Assembly (NCBI RefSeq): GCF_902506555.1
Contig: NZ_LR732707.1
Coordinates: forward strand, 2,627,290 to 2,691,289
Direction of reading: 5' to 3'
Origin: Sphingorhabdus sp. 109
GTDB taxonomy: Bacteria; Pseudomonadota; Alphaproteobacteria; Sphingomonadales; Sphingomonadaceae
Length of the DNA: 64,000 nt
The notes under the pieces were generated by a model, which did no database searches, had not been told where the DNA came from, and saw nothing but the letters and a program-made list of their open reading frames with translations. Below are positions 50,791-59,926 of this stretch, piece by piece (position 1 is the first letter of the stretch; each line of letters starts with the position of its first letter). The position numbers and the translations under genes were made by a program.

Positions 50791-51915
50791 CTAGATTTCA
50801 TCGATCATTTCGGCCAGCGTCGCCAGACATTCGCGTGCCAGCAATATGCAACGCTCAGGGGACCAGCCTTGCTCGGCATCTGGCAGATCACGATTGTCCT
50901 TGAACGGCATTTCCAGAGTCATTGCCACCGCGCCGAAACGTTCGGCCAGCTGATTGGTTGACATCGACAGGTTGGCCTTGCCTTCGGCCGCCGTCGGATA
51001 GCCCAGCTTTGTCTGGAAATCCGGGGTGCGCTGGGCGAGCCGGTTGCGGTAGCCGTGATATTTCTCCAGCTGCGCACCGGTGATCGAGGTGATGCCCTCG
51101 AACCCGGCGATGAAGACCGCCGGAATCGCCTCGTCGCCGTGGACATCCATCGCAAAATCTACGCCGCTTTCGTCCATCGCATCGCGGGCGCACAGGACTT
51201 CCGGAGATTTCTCGGACGTTGGTGCATGCCATTCGCGATTGAGATTGGTACCGGCAAAATTGGTTCGTAAATGCCCTCTGCACGAACCATCCGGGTTCAT
51301 ATTGGGAATGATGTGGAAGCGGCATTTTTCCAGCAGCAGCCGGGCGTGCGGATCGGCGGGGTCGGTGAGCATTTCCAGCGCGCCTTCCATCCACCATTCG
51401 GCCATGCTTTCGCCGGGATGCTGGCGGGCGTAGAGCCAGACCTGCTTGTCGCCGCTCCCCATCTCGAGACAGTCGATCGGCTGGCCTTCCAGACTGTAGC
51501 CGAGCGCGCGGGCGGTCACGCCTTCGACCGCGGCCGTTTCGGCGACCAGATCATGATGGCGCTCGATGCTATAGGGCGCGAAATAGGCAAACCAGACAAT
51601 ATTGCTGCTGGCCGTATAGCGGATCGTCAGGGTGCCGCTTGCCTCGTCATAGCTGCTCGGCGCGCGGCCCCAATAGTCCCGGTCCTCGCTGACACAGGCG
51701 TCATAGTCAGGCCAGCCCTGCGGATAGGCCGATTCCCTCAGTCCGGTGATGGCCAGTTCCAGTTCGTCGCCGACCGCGCAGGTCACCCGGAAATGGAACC
51801 ACTGGAAAAATTCGCTGTCCTTGTCCTTGCGGATCGACAATGTTGCGGTGGTGCCGTCGATGGCTTGGACTTCGATATTGCCGCTATCGAACGCGCTGGT
51901 GATTTCTATGGTCAT
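50791..51915 (-). CDS. M14-family zinc carboxypeptidase (cytosolic type)
   Basis: A 374-residue protein with an N-terminal beta-sandwich followed by the M14 catalytic domain. [18 protein letters not shown] gives the HxxE zinc pair, [24 protein letters not shown] gives the Asn-Arg substrate clamp, [13 protein letters not shown] the third zinc His, and MTLEMPFKD the catalytic Glu. This layout matches cytosolic carboxypeptidase/AGBL-like members that trim C-terminal residues. No signal peptide. It starts overlapping the DUF4136 gene by 4 bp on the same strand. Confidence 0.9.
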   Translation of the reverse strand: MTIEITSAFDSGNIEVQAIDGTTATLSIRKDKDSEFFQWFHFRVTCAVGDELELAITGLRESAYPQGWPDYDACVSEDRDYWGRAPSSYDEASGTLTIRYTASSNIVWFAYFAPYSIERHHDLVAETAAVEGVTARALGYSLEGQPIDCLEMGSGDKQVWLYARQHPGESMAEWWMEGALEMLTDPADPHARLLLEKCRFHIIPNMNPDGSCRGHLRTNFAGTNLNREWHAPTSEKSPEVLCARDAMDESGVDFAMDVHGDEAIPAVFIAGFEGITSITGAQLEKYHGYRNRLAQRTPDFQTKLGYPTAAEGKANLSMSTNQLAERFGAVAMTLEMPFKDNRDLPDAEQGWSPERCILLARECLATLAEMIDEI

Positions 51916-52514
51916 TTCACCCTGATAGTGGTTCCGGACTCGCCGGGGAAGTCCTTGAATAAGGCCTCGGCCAATTTCGATGCTGCCAGACCGGGCTGCG
52001 CTGCCGGCGAGCCTTCCTTTGCCTCAACCGACGCGCGGCCTTCCCAGACAACATTGCCATTCAGCCGTTTGGCGATCCGGACGGACAGGTCGGTAACAAT
52101 CTTGTCTTTCGGCGGACCGCTGAGATCGATGCCAATGCCCAGGCCGACGCCCGAGCCACGACTGCCGGTGCTGCCACCGACTCCGACCGAGACGGGAGAG
52201 CGGGCCCCTCCGGCGCTTAACACCGCCCGTTCGAGTGTGTAGCGCACGACATAATCACTTTTTTCACTATCGTCGCGTGCTTCGGTAAAGCCGACACGCT
52301 GCAATTCCCGCAGCAGCGCCGCATTGTAGCTGGCATATTCGATGCTGCGGTCGTCATCGGTTACATTGGCCCTGATGCTGACGGTGCCCGGGACAATCGG
52401 GGCAAGCCGGGCGTTGTGAAACCGCGTGACATCGACCGGCGGAGTCGCTGTCATGCAGCCCGACAACAGAGACCCTGCCAAGATCAATGTCGCAAATGAT
52501 TGAAAACCGGCCAT
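51912..52514 (-). CDS. DUF4136-type lipoprotein
   Basis: A 200-residue protein with a type II signal peptide: [20 protein letters not shown] ends in the lipobox LLSGC, followed by MTATPPVDV. The rest matches DUF4136 ([49 protein letters not shown], then a Gly-rich [12 protein letters not shown] segment and [12 protein letters not shown]). It should be anchored in a membrane, facing the periplasm. ATG 52514 has AGGAG 8 nt upstream; the frame is open beyond, but that part lies in the divergent galE region. Confidence 0.88.
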   Translation of the reverse strand: MAGFQSFATLILAGSLLSGCMTATPPVDVTRFHNARLAPIVPGTVSIRANVTDDDRSIEYASYNAALLRELQRVGFTEARDDSEKSDYVVRYTLERAVLSAGGARSPVSVGVGGSTGSRGSGVGLGIGIDLSGPPKDKIVTDLSVRIAKRLNGNVVWEGRASVEAKEGSPAAQPGLAASKLAEALFKDFPGESGTTIRVK

Positions 52515-52664
52515 AAAATATACTCCTGAACTTGCCCCGCCGCATATTAGCGCATAATCATTCGGACGGTGGTAAAAAAATGCCTCCTTGCCCGGTGGGC
52601 TTAACCGGATAGAGATAATGCAGCGATATACAGCCGATATTGCGCAACAGGGAATTTGGAAATC

Positions 52665-53669
52665 ATGGCGAAACCCTTCACCATATTGGTAACCGGCGGG
52701 GCCGGCTATATCGGCAGTCACGCGGTGCTGGCCCTGCAGGATGCCGGCTGGCCGGTCGCGGTCATCGACAATCTGACCACCGGATTTCGCTGGGCGGTTC
52801 CCGAAGGGGTTGCGTTCCACGAGGGCGATATCGAAGATAGCGCCCTGCTTGCGCGGATCATCAAGGATGAGAATATCGGCGCGATCATGCATTTTGCCGG
52901 ATCAATTATCGTGCCTGAATCGGTCGAAAATCCGCTCAAATATTATCATAACAACAGCGCCAAGAGCCGCAGCCTGATCGAATCGGCGGTCACCGGCGGC
53001 GTGCGCCATTTCATTTTTTCCTCGACTGCGGCAACCTACGGCATCCCCGAGGAAAGCCCGGTCAGCGAGACGACGCCGCAACTGCCGATCAATCCCTATG
53101 GCATGTCCAAGCTGATGACCGAGCATATGCTCCGTGACGTATCGGCTGCCCATGACCTGAACTTCTGCGCCCTGCGCTACTTCAACGTCGCTGGTGCCGA
53201 TCCGCAGGCCCGAACCGGGCAATCGACCGCCGGCGCCACCCATCTGATCAAGGTTGCGGTGGAAGCGGCGCTGGGCAAGCGGGACAGCGTCGCGGTCTTC
53301 GGTACGGATTATGATACGCCCGACGGCACCGGCGTGCGCGACTATATCCATGTGTCCGATCTGGCCGCTGCCCATGTGCTGGCGCTGGAAGCATTGATCG
53401 CGGAACCGGAGGAGAATCATCTGCTCAATTGCGGCTATGGGCGTGGATTTTCCGTGCTCGAGGTGCTCGATGCGGTTGACCGGGTCACCAACCTGCGAAT
53501 CAAGCGGAATATGGAAGGGCGGCGCGCGGGCGACCCCGATTCGCTGATTTCCGACAATCGGGCGATCATGGACCGCTTTACGTGGCAGCCGAAACATGCC
53601 GATCTCGACGAAATTGTCGCCCATGCGCTGGCGTGGGAACGCAAACTCATCGAAATTCGCGGAGAATAA
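52665..53669 (+). CDS. galE: UDP-glucose 4-epimerase
   Basis: A 334-residue NAD-dependent SDR-type epimerase. VTGGAGYIGSHAVLALQDAG is the Rossmann motif, IFSSTAATYG carries the catalytic Ser/Thr, and NPYGMSKLMTE the YxxxK pair. GTGVRDYIHVSDLAAAHVLAL and FSVLEVLDAVDRV complete the family. It converts UDP-glucose to UDP-galactose for polysaccharide and LPS synthesis. The start MAKPFTILV at 52665 is 150 bp from the divergent DUF4136 gene. Confidence 0.94.
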   Translation: MAKPFTILVTGGAGYIGSHAVLALQDAGWPVAVIDNLTTGFRWAVPEGVAFHEGDIEDSALLARIIKDENIGAIMHFAGSIIVPESVENPLKYYHNNSAKSRSLIESAVTGGVRHFIFSSTAATYGIPEESPVSETTPQLPINPYGMSKLMTEHMLRDVSAAHDLNFCALRYFNVAGADPQARTGQSTAGATHLIKVAVEAALGKRDSVAVFGTDYDTPDGTGVRDYIHVSDLAAAHVLALEALIAEPEENHLLNCGYGRGFSVLEVLDAVDRVTNLRIKRNMEGRRAGDPDSLISDNRAIMDRFTWQPKHADLDEIVAHALAWERKLIEIRGE

Positions 53670-53770
53670 AGCTGTTCGCTTGACTTTGGCGGCTGTCGAC
53701 CTTAATTGCCCTGCTTCAACGCAGCTAGGCTGCTTTCAAGAAATTCAGATAATCAAGGCGTGGTACCAAA

Positions 53771-53896
53771 ATGAAAGTCCGCAACTCTTTGAAGTCGCTT
53801 AAAAACCGTCACCGGGACTGCCGCGTCATCCGTCGCCGTGGTCGCACCTATGTGATCAACAAGACGAATCGCCGGTTCAAGGCTCGCCAGGGCTAA
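53771..53896 (+). CDS. rpmJ: 50S ribosomal protein L36
   Basis: A 41-residue protein: [20 protein letters not shown], then [21 protein letters not shown]. This is the 41-residue alphaproteobacterial form lacking the full zinc-binding set (CxxC-type cysteines reduced to one). ATG at 53771, about 100 bp after galE. Confidence 0.94.
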   Translation: MKVRNSLKSLKNRHRDCRVIRRRGRTYVINKTNRRFKARQG

Positions 53897-53922
53897 GCAC
53901 CGTATTTGGCGGGGGTTCTGCC

Positions 53923-54531
53923 ATCTCGATAATTGACACCGTCATCTTCGATATAGGCAATGTCCTGTATCGCTGGGACTTGCGCTGTCTGTTTGAAAAA
54001 CTGATTGCCGACCCGGAAGAGCTGGACTGGTTCCTGGCCCAAGTTGTCACGCCGGAATGGCATTTCCTGCATGACGCCGGTCGGCCCTTCGCCGATATGG
54101 TCGCCGAACGAAGTCGCGAATTTCCCGAATATCAGGAACATATCATTGCCTATTCCGAGCGTTTTCCGGAAACCATTCCGGGACCGGTCGAAGGCATGCT
54201 GGAGCTTGTCCGCGCTCTGGCGGACCGGGGCGTGCCGCTCTTCGTGATCAGTAATTTCGGCGCCGAATCCTGGGCCCAGTTCCGGCCCTCGGCCCCGATA
54301 TTCGAGATATTTTCCGATATTGTCATTTCCGGTGAAGAAAAGCTGATCAAGCCGGATGCAGAGATATTCGAGCTCGCGCTGAACCGATTCGGCCGTCGCG
54401 CCGACCAATGTCTTTTCATCGATGACCGGCTGGACAATATCGAGGCGGGCGAAGCGATGGGTCTTGCCGGCCATCATTTCAGCGATGCCGCCAGACTGGA
54501 ACAGGAGCTGAAAGCCTTGCGCCTGCTCTAG
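53923..54531 (+). CDS. HAD-IA hydrolase without a canonical start codon
   Basis: About 200 residues. Motif I is IDTVIFDIGNVLYRWDL (Asp nucleophile), motif II FVISNFGAESW, motif III SGEEKLIKPDAEIFELAL and motif IV CLFIDDRLDNIEAG. It is a HAD-IA (epoxide-hydrolase/haloacid dehalogenase-like) phosphatase. The frame is open from 53803 (after a TAA), but no ATG, GTG or TTG precedes the motif. The first canonical codon, TTG 53980, would remove the nucleophile. GGGGG at 53911-53915 points to ATC 53923; ATA 53929 or ATT 53932 are alternatives. The start given is a guess. The 3' end overlaps pyk by 4 bp. Confidence 0.7.
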   Translation: MSIIDTVIFDIGNVLYRWDLRCLFEKLIADPEELDWFLAQVVTPEWHFLHDAGRPFADMVAERSREFPEYQEHIIAYSERFPETIPGPVEGMLELVRALADRGVPLFVISNFGAESWAQFRPSAPIFEIFSDIVISGEEKLIKPDAEIFELALNRFGRRADQCLFIDDRLDNIEAGEAMGLAGHHFSDAARLEQELKALRLL

Positions 54532-55979
54532 CTGCGCTTGAGCTCGTCTCCGCTCAGCCTCACGATATGGAGCAGATTGGTTGAGCCGGGCGTACCGAAG
54601 GGCACGCCGGCGCAAACGATCAAGCGGGAACCCGCTGCTCCGAGCTTGTGCCGCAACGCCATGCGCTTGGCCTTGGCGATCATTTCCTCGAAATCCTTCA
54701 CGTCGCGGGTGACCACCGCATAGGCGCCCCACAACAGGCCGACCCGCCGCGCCGTGTGGCGATTGGGGGTGAGCACCAGCAGCGGCACCGAAGGGCGTTC
54801 GCGGGCCATCCGCCGGGCGGTCGAGCCGGACGATGTATAACAGACAATGGCCGAGGTCTCGATGGTGCGGGCGATATTATAGCTTGCCGCCGCCAGCGCA
54901 TCCGCGGTGGTTTCATCGGGCACGGTTTCGGTGAAATGAACCCGATCGGCGTAGGACGGATCATTTTCCACCTGAGCGGCGATCCGGTCCATCATCGTTG
55001 CCGCCTCGATCGGCCAGTCGCCGACGGCCGATTCGGCGGATAGCATTATCGCATCGGCGCCATCGTAGATCGCGGTGGCGACATCGGACACTTCGGCGCG
55101 GGTCGGCGTCGGCGACTTGATCATCGATTCGAGCATCTGCGTGGCGACGACCACCGGACGGCCAAGCTTCCGGGCAGCGGCGACGATCTTCTTCTGCAGC
55201 GGCGGCACTTGCTCGGGCAACAGCTCCACCCCGAGATCGCCGCGCGCGACCATCACGGCGTCCGACAGTTCCAGTATCTCGTCGAGCCGGTCGATAGCCG
55301 CCGGCTTTTCGATCTTGGCCAGCAAGGCCGCCTTGCCGCGAATCAGCCGCCGTGCCTCTGCGACATCTTCCGGACGCTGGACAAAGCTCAGCGCGATCCA
55401 GTCGACATCCTGTTCCAGCGCAAAAGTCAGGTCCTTGCGATCCTTGTCGGTGAGCGAACTGACCGGCAGAACGACTTCGGGGACATTGACCCCCTTGCGA
55501 TCGGAAATTTCGCCGCCAACGATCACTTTGGTCTCGACGCTCTTGCCATCGGCTTTGGTCACTTCGAGCCGGATCTTGCCGTCATCGAGCAGCAGCGTGT
55601 GGCCCGGCTGCAAGGTGCCGAGAATTTCCTTGTGCGGGAGGGTCACGCGCTGTGCATCGCCGGCTTCCTTGCGCATGTCGAGTGTGAAGCGCGCGCCTTC
55701 CTTGAGCATCACCGGTGGCTTGGCAAAGGTGCCGATGCGCAGTTTCGGTCCCTGTAAATCGGCCAATATGGTGATCGGGCGTCCGACCTTCTTTTCCAAT
55801 GCCCGGATCGATTTGACATTGGCGGCGTGCGCCTTGTGCTCGCCGTGGCTCATGTTCATCCGGAAGGCGTCGACGCCGGCGCGGTACATCTCCTCGATCA
55901 TGTCGGGGCTGCCGCTGGACGGGCCGAGCGTTGCCAGTACTTTCACTTTGCGATTTCGGGAGAAGATCGGCGATGCCAT
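54528..55979 (-). CDS. pyk: Pyruvate kinase
   Basis: A 483-residue glycolytic enzyme converting phosphoenolpyruvate and ADP to pyruvate and ATP. KVLATLGPSSGSPDMIEEMY opens the family; FRMNMSHGEH holds the catalytic Arg/Asn, DLQGPKLRIG the metal loop, FALEQDVDWIALSFVQRPED and LLAKIEKPAAI the catalytic Lys/Glu, MVARGDLGVEL the metal Asp, and PTRAEVSDVATAIYDGADA the following core. The length is normal for the bacterial form. It is convergent with the HAD gene and stands alone. Confidence 0.96.
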   Translation of the reverse strand: MASPIFSRNRKVKVLATLGPSSGSPDMIEEMYRAGVDAFRMNMSHGEHKAHAANVKSIRALEKKVGRPITILADLQGPKLRIGTFAKPPVMLKEGARFTLDMRKEAGDAQRVTLPHKEILGTLQPGHTLLLDDGKIRLEVTKADGKSVETKVIVGGEISDRKGVNVPEVVLPVSSLTDKDRKDLTFALEQDVDWIALSFVQRPEDVAEARRLIRGKAALLAKIEKPAAIDRLDEILELSDAVMVARGDLGVELLPEQVPPLQKKIVAAARKLGRPVVVATQMLESMIKSPTPTRAEVSDVATAIYDGADAIMLSAESAVGDWPIEAATMMDRIAAQVENDPSYADRVHFTETVPDETTADALAAASYNIARTIETSAIVCYTSSGSTARRMARERPSVPLLVLTPNRHTARRVGLLWGAYAVVTRDVKDFEEMIAKAKRMALRHKLGAAGSRLIVCAGVPFGTPGSTNLLHIVRLSGDELKRS

Positions 55980-56065
55980 GCAAAAAATCCTTAGTGGCGC
56001 TTTACCTGCGCGTTTCCTGTTTCTAATTCATGACAGGATAATAACAAATAACAATGGAAACAAAT

Positions 56066-56374
56066 ATGACCGATCAAATAACCGATGCCGCTGCTGCTAC
56101 AGCCTTTCGCCGTCTGGTCACCCATCTCCAGCATCGCCATGACGCGGAAAATATCGATTTGATGGGCCTCGCCGGGTTCTGCCGCAATTGTCTGGCCGAC
56201 TGGGTGCTGGAGGCGACCGTCGAGGCCGGTGGTTCAATGACCAAGGAGGAAGCCCGGGCGGCCATTCACGGCATGCCGGCCAGCGAGTGGAAGCAGAAAT
56301 ACCAGACGGAGGCGACGCCGGAACGGCTCAAAAAGATGAAGGAAAGCGTGGCCAAAAACGCCGATGCGTCTTAA
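56066..56374 (+). CDS. DUF1244 domain protein
   Basis: A 102-residue protein matching DUF1244, a small conserved helical family of Proteobacteria. VTHLQHRHDAENIDLMGLAG, FCRNCLADWV (with the CxxC-like pair) and MTKEEARAAIHGMPASEWK are diagnostic. ATG 56066 is preferred over 56054 because GGAA (inside the first ATG codon context) sits 6 nt upstream. It is followed by gapR, 43 bp later. Function unknown. Confidence 0.85.
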   Translation: MTDQITDAAAATAFRRLVTHLQHRHDAENIDLMGLAGFCRNCLADWVLEATVEAGGSMTKEEARAAIHGMPASEWKQKYQTEATPERLKKMKESVAKNADAS

Positions 56375-56417
56375 AGGCAGGCTCCGAATCCGAATATAGA
56401 TTTAAAGGAATGAAACT

Positions 56418-56660
56418 ATGAGCGAAGGCAATGTCGCCGCAGACCAGCTGCGTCTTTTTATCGAGCGTATCGAACGGCTGGAAGAAGAGAAAAAAGGCAT
56501 GGCGGACGATATCCGCGACGTTTATTCCGAAGCGAAATCCCAGGGCTATGACGCCAAGATCATGCGCCAGATCGTCCGTCTCCGTAAAATGGAAACCCAC
56601 GACCGGCAGGAAATGGAAGCCATTCTCGACACCTATAAGTCGGCGCTTGGTTTGGCCTGA
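56418..56660 (+). CDS. gapR: GapR nucleoid-associated protein (DUF2312)
   Basis: An 80-residue protein. [20 protein letters not shown] forms the coiled-coil N-terminal part, [20 protein letters not shown] the DNA-binding helix, and [19 protein letters not shown] follows. GapR clamps overtwisted AT-rich DNA ahead of forks and RNA polymerase in Caulobacter and is broadly conserved in Alphaproteobacteria. Shine-Dalgarno AAAGGAATGAAACT precedes the ATG. Confidence 0.93.
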   Translation: MSEGNVAADQLRLFIERIERLEEEKKGMADDIRDVYSEAKSQGYDAKIMRQIVRLRKMETHDRQEMEAILDTYKSALGLA

Positions 56661-56702
56661 GCAATAGGCTAATAGCCGTTCTTTAGCGATGGAAGAGCAG
56701 CC

Positions 56703-57023
56703 ATGATCGTCACTACGACACCAACTATCGAAGGCCGCGCGATCCGCGATTATCGCGGGATCGTCATTGGCGAGGTAATCGTCGGCGCGAACCTGTTTCG
56801 CGATCTGTTTGCCAGCATTACCGACATTGTTGGTGGCCGCTCGGGCAAATATGAAAATGTGCTGAAACGCGCGCGCGACGAAGCGCTGGCAGAGATGGAG
56901 GCCGAGGCGGCCAAGGCCGGCGGCAATGCCGTGGTCGGTGTCGATCTCGACTATGAGGTCGTTGGCGACAAGGGGTCCATGCTGATGGTGTCGGCATCGG
57001 GCACCGCAGTAATCGTGGAATAG
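56703..57023 (+). CDS. YbjQ/UPF0145 family protein
   Basis: A 106-residue protein matching the 'heavy-metal-binding' YbjQ family: [74 protein letters not shown]. Members form pentamers; a metal-related role has been proposed but not proven. Located between gapR and yebC on the same strand with short gaps. Confidence 0.9.
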   Translation: MIVTTTPTIEGRAIRDYRGIVIGEVIVGANLFRDLFASITDIVGGRSGKYENVLKRARDEALAEMEAEAAKAGGNAVVGVDLDYEVVGDKGSMLMVSASGTAVIVE

Positions 57024-57045
57024 AAAATCGGGAATTTGAGGTAAA

Positions 57046-57795
57046 ATGGCAGGCCATAGTAAATTTAACAATATCAAGCATCGCAAGGGCGCTCAGGACA
57101 AGAAGCGTGCGGCGCAATTTTCGAAGCTGTCGCGCGAGATCACCGTGGCGGCCAAGTCGGGAATGCCGGACCCGGATTTCAATCCGCGCCTGCGCCTCGC
57201 GGTCAACAGCGCCAAGGCGGTGTCGATGCCGAAGGACAATATCCAGCGCGCAATCGAAAAAGCCTCTGCCAACGAAGGCGATGACTATAGCGAGATCCGC
57301 TATGAAGGTTTCGGCCCGGGTGGCGTGTCGCTGATCATCGAGACGCTGACCGACAATAATAACCGCACTTTTACCAATGTCCGTACCATCATGTCGCGAA
57401 ATGGCGGCAATCTGGGCGAAAGCGGTTCGGTTTCGCACGGTTTTGACCGGGTCGGCTATATTCAATATCCGGTCAGCGCCGGTGACGAGGAAACCGTTCT
57501 CGAAGCGGCGATGGAAGCGGGCGCGGAAGATATTTCTTCCGATGAGGACGGCCATGAAATCTGGACCGCGATGGAAGACCTTCACGAGGTTTCCGGAGCG
57601 CTCGAAAAGGCGCTCGGCGAAGCAGCCAGCGTGAAACTGGCATGGCGTCCGACGGTTCAGGTCGAAGTCGACCAGGAGCAGGCGGAGACCTTGCTCAACC
57701 TGATCGATCTTCTGGAAGACGATGACGACGTCCAGACGGTCTGGGGCAATTATGACGTGTCCGACGAAATCATGGAAAAACTGAACGCCGGCTGA
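57046..57795 (+). CDS. yebC: YebC/PmpR family regulator
   Basis: A 249-residue protein. [20 protein letters not shown] is the invariant N-terminus, [14 protein letters not shown] the conserved helix, and [19 protein letters not shown] the core. YebC-family proteins regulate genes such as quorum-sensing and resolvase genes or aid translation of polyproline tracts. Neighbours ruvC, ruvA and ruvB nearby are the classic yebC-ruv association. Confidence 0.94.
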   Translation: MAGHSKFNNIKHRKGAQDKKRAAQFSKLSREITVAAKSGMPDPDFNPRLRLAVNSAKAVSMPKDNIQRAIEKASANEGDDYSEIRYEGFGPGGVSLIIETLTDNNNRTFTNVRTIMSRNGGNLGESGSVSHGFDRVGYIQYPVSAGDEETVLEAAMEAGAEDISSDEDGHEIWTAMEDLHEVSGALEKALGEAASVKLAWRPTVQVEVDQEQAETLLNLIDLLEDDDDVQTVWGNYDVSDEIMEKLNAG

Positions 57796-58145
57796 TGGGG
57801 GAATTTGCCGCCAAGGCCGCACTCGCAGGAGTGATCGTGGCTCTGGTGGCAACCATCGCCCAGCGCCAGCCCAGTTTCGGGGCGCTCGTCGCCTCGCTGC
57901 CCCTGATCTCCATATTGGGCATGGTCTTCCTCTGGTATGCGCGGCCTGACGCGGAAAATATGGCGCTCCATGCCGAGGCGACCTTCTGGTATGTGCTTCC
58001 ATCTCTTCCAATGTTCCTGCTGATTCCGGTGATGCTGCGCAATGGTATCGGCTTCTGGTTGTCGCTGGCCGCGGGATGCCTGCTGACGGTAAGCCTTTAT
58101 ATGATCATGGCTTTTGTTGGCCGGCGCATGGGGCTGCCGATTTAA
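57795..58145 (+). CDS. DUF3147 membrane protein
   Basis: A 116-residue protein with four hydrophobic helices ([76 protein letters not shown]), matching DUF3147. Its ATG overlaps the yebC stop (TGATG). Inserted between yebC and ruvC in the same operon; function unknown. Confidence 0.82.
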   Translation: MGEFAAKAALAGVIVALVATIAQRQPSFGALVASLPLISILGMVFLWYARPDAENMALHAEATFWYVLPSLPMFLLIPVMLRNGIGFWLSLAAGCLLTVSLYMIMAFVGRRMGLPI

Positions 58146-58146
58146 T

Positions 58147-58617
58147 ATGATCATTCTCGGCCTCGATCCGGGTCTCGGTACCACCGGCTGGGGGGTGATT
58201 GTCGCGGACGGCAATCGCCTGTCCCATATCGCCAATGGCCAGATCAAGACCGACAGCAAAATGGCGATGGCCAGCCGTCTGCTCAAGCTCGACCTCGAGC
58301 TGACCGATCTGCTGCTGGAATTTAAGCCTGATGCGGCAGCGGTCGAGGAAGTGTTCGTCAACAGCAATCCGCAGAGCACATTGAAGCTGGGGCAGGCGCG
58401 CGGCGTCGTGCTGCTCGGCGCTTCGCGGACGGGAATCGAAGTCGGCGAATATTCGGCGAAGACGGTCAAGAAATCGGTGGTGGGGGTCGGCAAGGCGGAC
58501 AAGGACCAGGTGCAGGCGATGATCAAGATCCTGCTGCCCGGCGTGAAGCTGGCCGGCGCGGATGCCGCCGATGCGCTGGCGGTGGCGATCACCCACGCGC
58601 ATCACCGGAAGCGGTAG
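58147..58617 (+). CDS. ruvC: Holliday junction endonuclease RuvC
   Basis: A 156-residue resolvase. [18 protein letters not shown] carries the first catalytic Asp, [20 protein letters not shown] the Glu, and [16 protein letters not shown] the final DxxD pair. It cuts Holliday junctions processed by RuvAB. ATG 58147 matches the family start, 1 bp after the DUF3147 stop. Normal length is 155-175. Confidence 0.95.
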   Translation: MIILGLDPGLGTTGWGVIVADGNRLSHIANGQIKTDSKMAMASRLLKLDLELTDLLLEFKPDAAAVEEVFVNSNPQSTLKLGQARGVVLLGASRTGIEVGEYSAKTVKKSVVGVGKADKDQVQAMIKILLPGVKLAGADAADALAVAITHAHHRKR

Positions 58618-58821
58618 AGGGACCACGGCCCGTTCGTCCTGAGCCTGTCGAAGGACCGGATTAATTTTTCGCGCACGAAGACCCAAAGTCACGAAGACAA
58701 GTCCTTGGCACCAATCGCTTAGTGCCTTCGTGTCCTTGTGCGAGCTCCTATTTTGTAGCCCGCTTGCGCGGGGTAGAGAAAGAACACTGGATTGCGTGCC
58801 AAGTTAGTCTAAAACAACAAT
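58618..58821. other. ruvC-ruvA intergenic region with repeats
   Basis: 204 bp. It holds a REP-family palindrome (58631-58659) and an inverted-repeat segment built from cacgaagac-type motifs (58673-58740), then the ruvA leader. No gene. Confidence 0.55.
58631..58659. repeat. Palindromic repeat, gttcgtcctgagcctgtcga family
   Basis: cgttcgtcctgagcctgtcg followed by aaggaccgg. The same core as 35519-35550 and 3768-3797. Confidence 0.8.
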
Positions 58822-59427
58822 ATGATCGCAAAACTGACCGGCTCTATCGACGAAATCGGCACGGACAATATCGTGCTCGACGTAAACGGCGTCGGCTATC
58901 TGGTCTTCTGCTCGTCCCGCACCATCAGCGCGATTGGCGCAAGGGGCGATGGCGCGACCATCTATACCGAAATGCAGGTCAGCGAGACCGACATGCGGCT
59001 GATGGGCTTTGCCAGCGGCTCGGAGCGCGACTGGTTCCGCCTGCTGATCTCGGTACAGGGCGTCGGCGGCAAGGTGGCTCTGGCGATCCTGTCGGCATTG
59101 GAACCGGGAGAAATTTCGCGGGCCGTGGCGACCGGCGACAAGGCGATGGTTTCGCGGGCGAACGGGGTTGGTCCGAAACTGGCGCTGCGGATCGTCAATG
59201 AGCTGAAAGACAAGGTCGGCGGCATCGCGACCGATCCGATTAGTGGAGCAGGCGGCGCGGTCCACGCACCCTCGAACAACAGCGCCGATGCGGTCAGCGC
59301 GCTGCAAAATCTCGGCTTTAAACCGGCGGATGCGAGCGCGGCGGTGGCAGCGGCGGATGCCGAGGTCGGCGATGGCGCAACACTCGATGCGCTGGTGCGG
59401 CTGGCGTTGAAGAAGGCGGCGCGCTGA
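58822..59427 (+). CDS. ruvA: Holliday junction DNA helicase subunit RuvA
   Basis: A 201-residue protein. [20 protein letters not shown] is the OB-fold start, [21 protein letters not shown] and [20 protein letters not shown] are the two helix-hairpin-helix DNA-binding motifs, and the C-terminal RuvB-binding domain contains [20 protein letters not shown]. RuvA tetramers hold the four-way junction. The gene starts 204 bp after ruvC. Downstream, a reversed GIY-YIG gene and repeats separate it from ruvB. Confidence 0.95.
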   Translation: MIAKLTGSIDEIGTDNIVLDVNGVGYLVFCSSRTISAIGARGDGATIYTEMQVSETDMRLMGFASGSERDWFRLLISVQGVGGKVALAILSALEPGEISRAVATGDKAMVSRANGVGPKLALRIVNELKDKVGGIATDPISGAGGAVHAPSNNSADAVSALQNLGFKPADASAAVAAADAEVGDGATLDALVRLALKKAAR

Positions 59428-59470
59428 TGGACGGCTTGCACCGGCAAGCTCATGAGCATTCTTTCCGTCG

Positions 59471-59489
59471 CCCTGAACTCGTTTCAGGG
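59471..59489. repeat. Palindromic repeat ccctgaactcgtttcaggg
   Basis: A 19-nt near-perfect palindrome (ccctgaaac-type family). Relatives at 59532-59552 and 59908-59926 flank the GIY-YIG gene. Confidence 0.8.
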
Positions 59490-59531
59490 CCCACTTCTCC
59501 GCGCTCGCAGGCTGTGATTGGTTCGCGGTGG

Positions 59532-59552
59532 ATGCTGAAACGAGTTCAGCAT
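59532..59552. repeat. Palindromic repeat (tgctgaaacgagttcagca core)
   Basis: Core tgctgaaacgagttcagca. It matches the ctgaaac-gagttcag family and lies 15 bp before the 3' end of the GIY-YIG gene. Confidence 0.75.
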
Positions 59553-59567
59553 GGCGGTGGCGGGGCG

Positions 59568-59882
59568 TCAGTCACTTATGGGGGGCAGGCCCAGATTGAC
59601 CGCCAGATCGATCCATTGCGGGTTTTCCGACTCAATCAGATTGATCTTCCAAGGACGGTGCCAATTTTTCAGTTGTTTCTCTCGCGTGATCGTGCTGTTC
59701 ATACCGTCGAACATCTCAAATTGGACAAGGCGATACACCGCATATTTAGAGGTATATCCGGGCGTCAGTTTGTCGCGATGCTGGCAAAGGCGCTGGATGA
59801 GGTTCGACGTTACGCCGATGTAAAGCGTGCCGTAAGGCTGGCTGGCGAGTATGTAGACGCAAGGTTGTTTCGTTTGTCGCAC
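59568..59882 (-). CDS. GIY-YIG nuclease family protein
   Basis: A 104-residue single-domain nuclease. PCVYILASQPYGTLYIGVTS is the GIY-YIG motif (VYI...YIG), with QHRDKL carrying the catalytic Arg/His region. EFDGMNSTITREKQLKNWHR contains the metal-binding Glu and the conserved K-x-W-R. It belongs to the COG2827 (UPF0213) group. It lies antisense between ruvA and ruvB, bordered at both ends by ccctgaa-type palindromes. The gene splits a normally compact ruv operon, so it is likely acquired. Confidence 0.88.
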   Translation of the reverse strand: MRQTKQPCVYILASQPYGTLYIGVTSNLIQRLCQHRDKLTPGYTSKYAVYRLVQFEMFDGMNSTITREKQLKNWHRPWKINLIESENPQWIDLAVNLGLPPISD

Positions 59883-59907
59883 GTGAGGTATATGGGCTCA
59901 CCATGGA

Positions 59908-59926
59908 CCCTGAAACAAGTTCAGGG
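59908..59926. repeat. Palindromic repeat ccctgaaacaagttcaggg at the ruvB start
   Basis: A 19-nt palindrome, 7 bp per arm. Its last base is the first base of the GTG used as ruvB start. A partial further copy (gagttcaggg) follows at 59931-59940. Confidence 0.8.
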
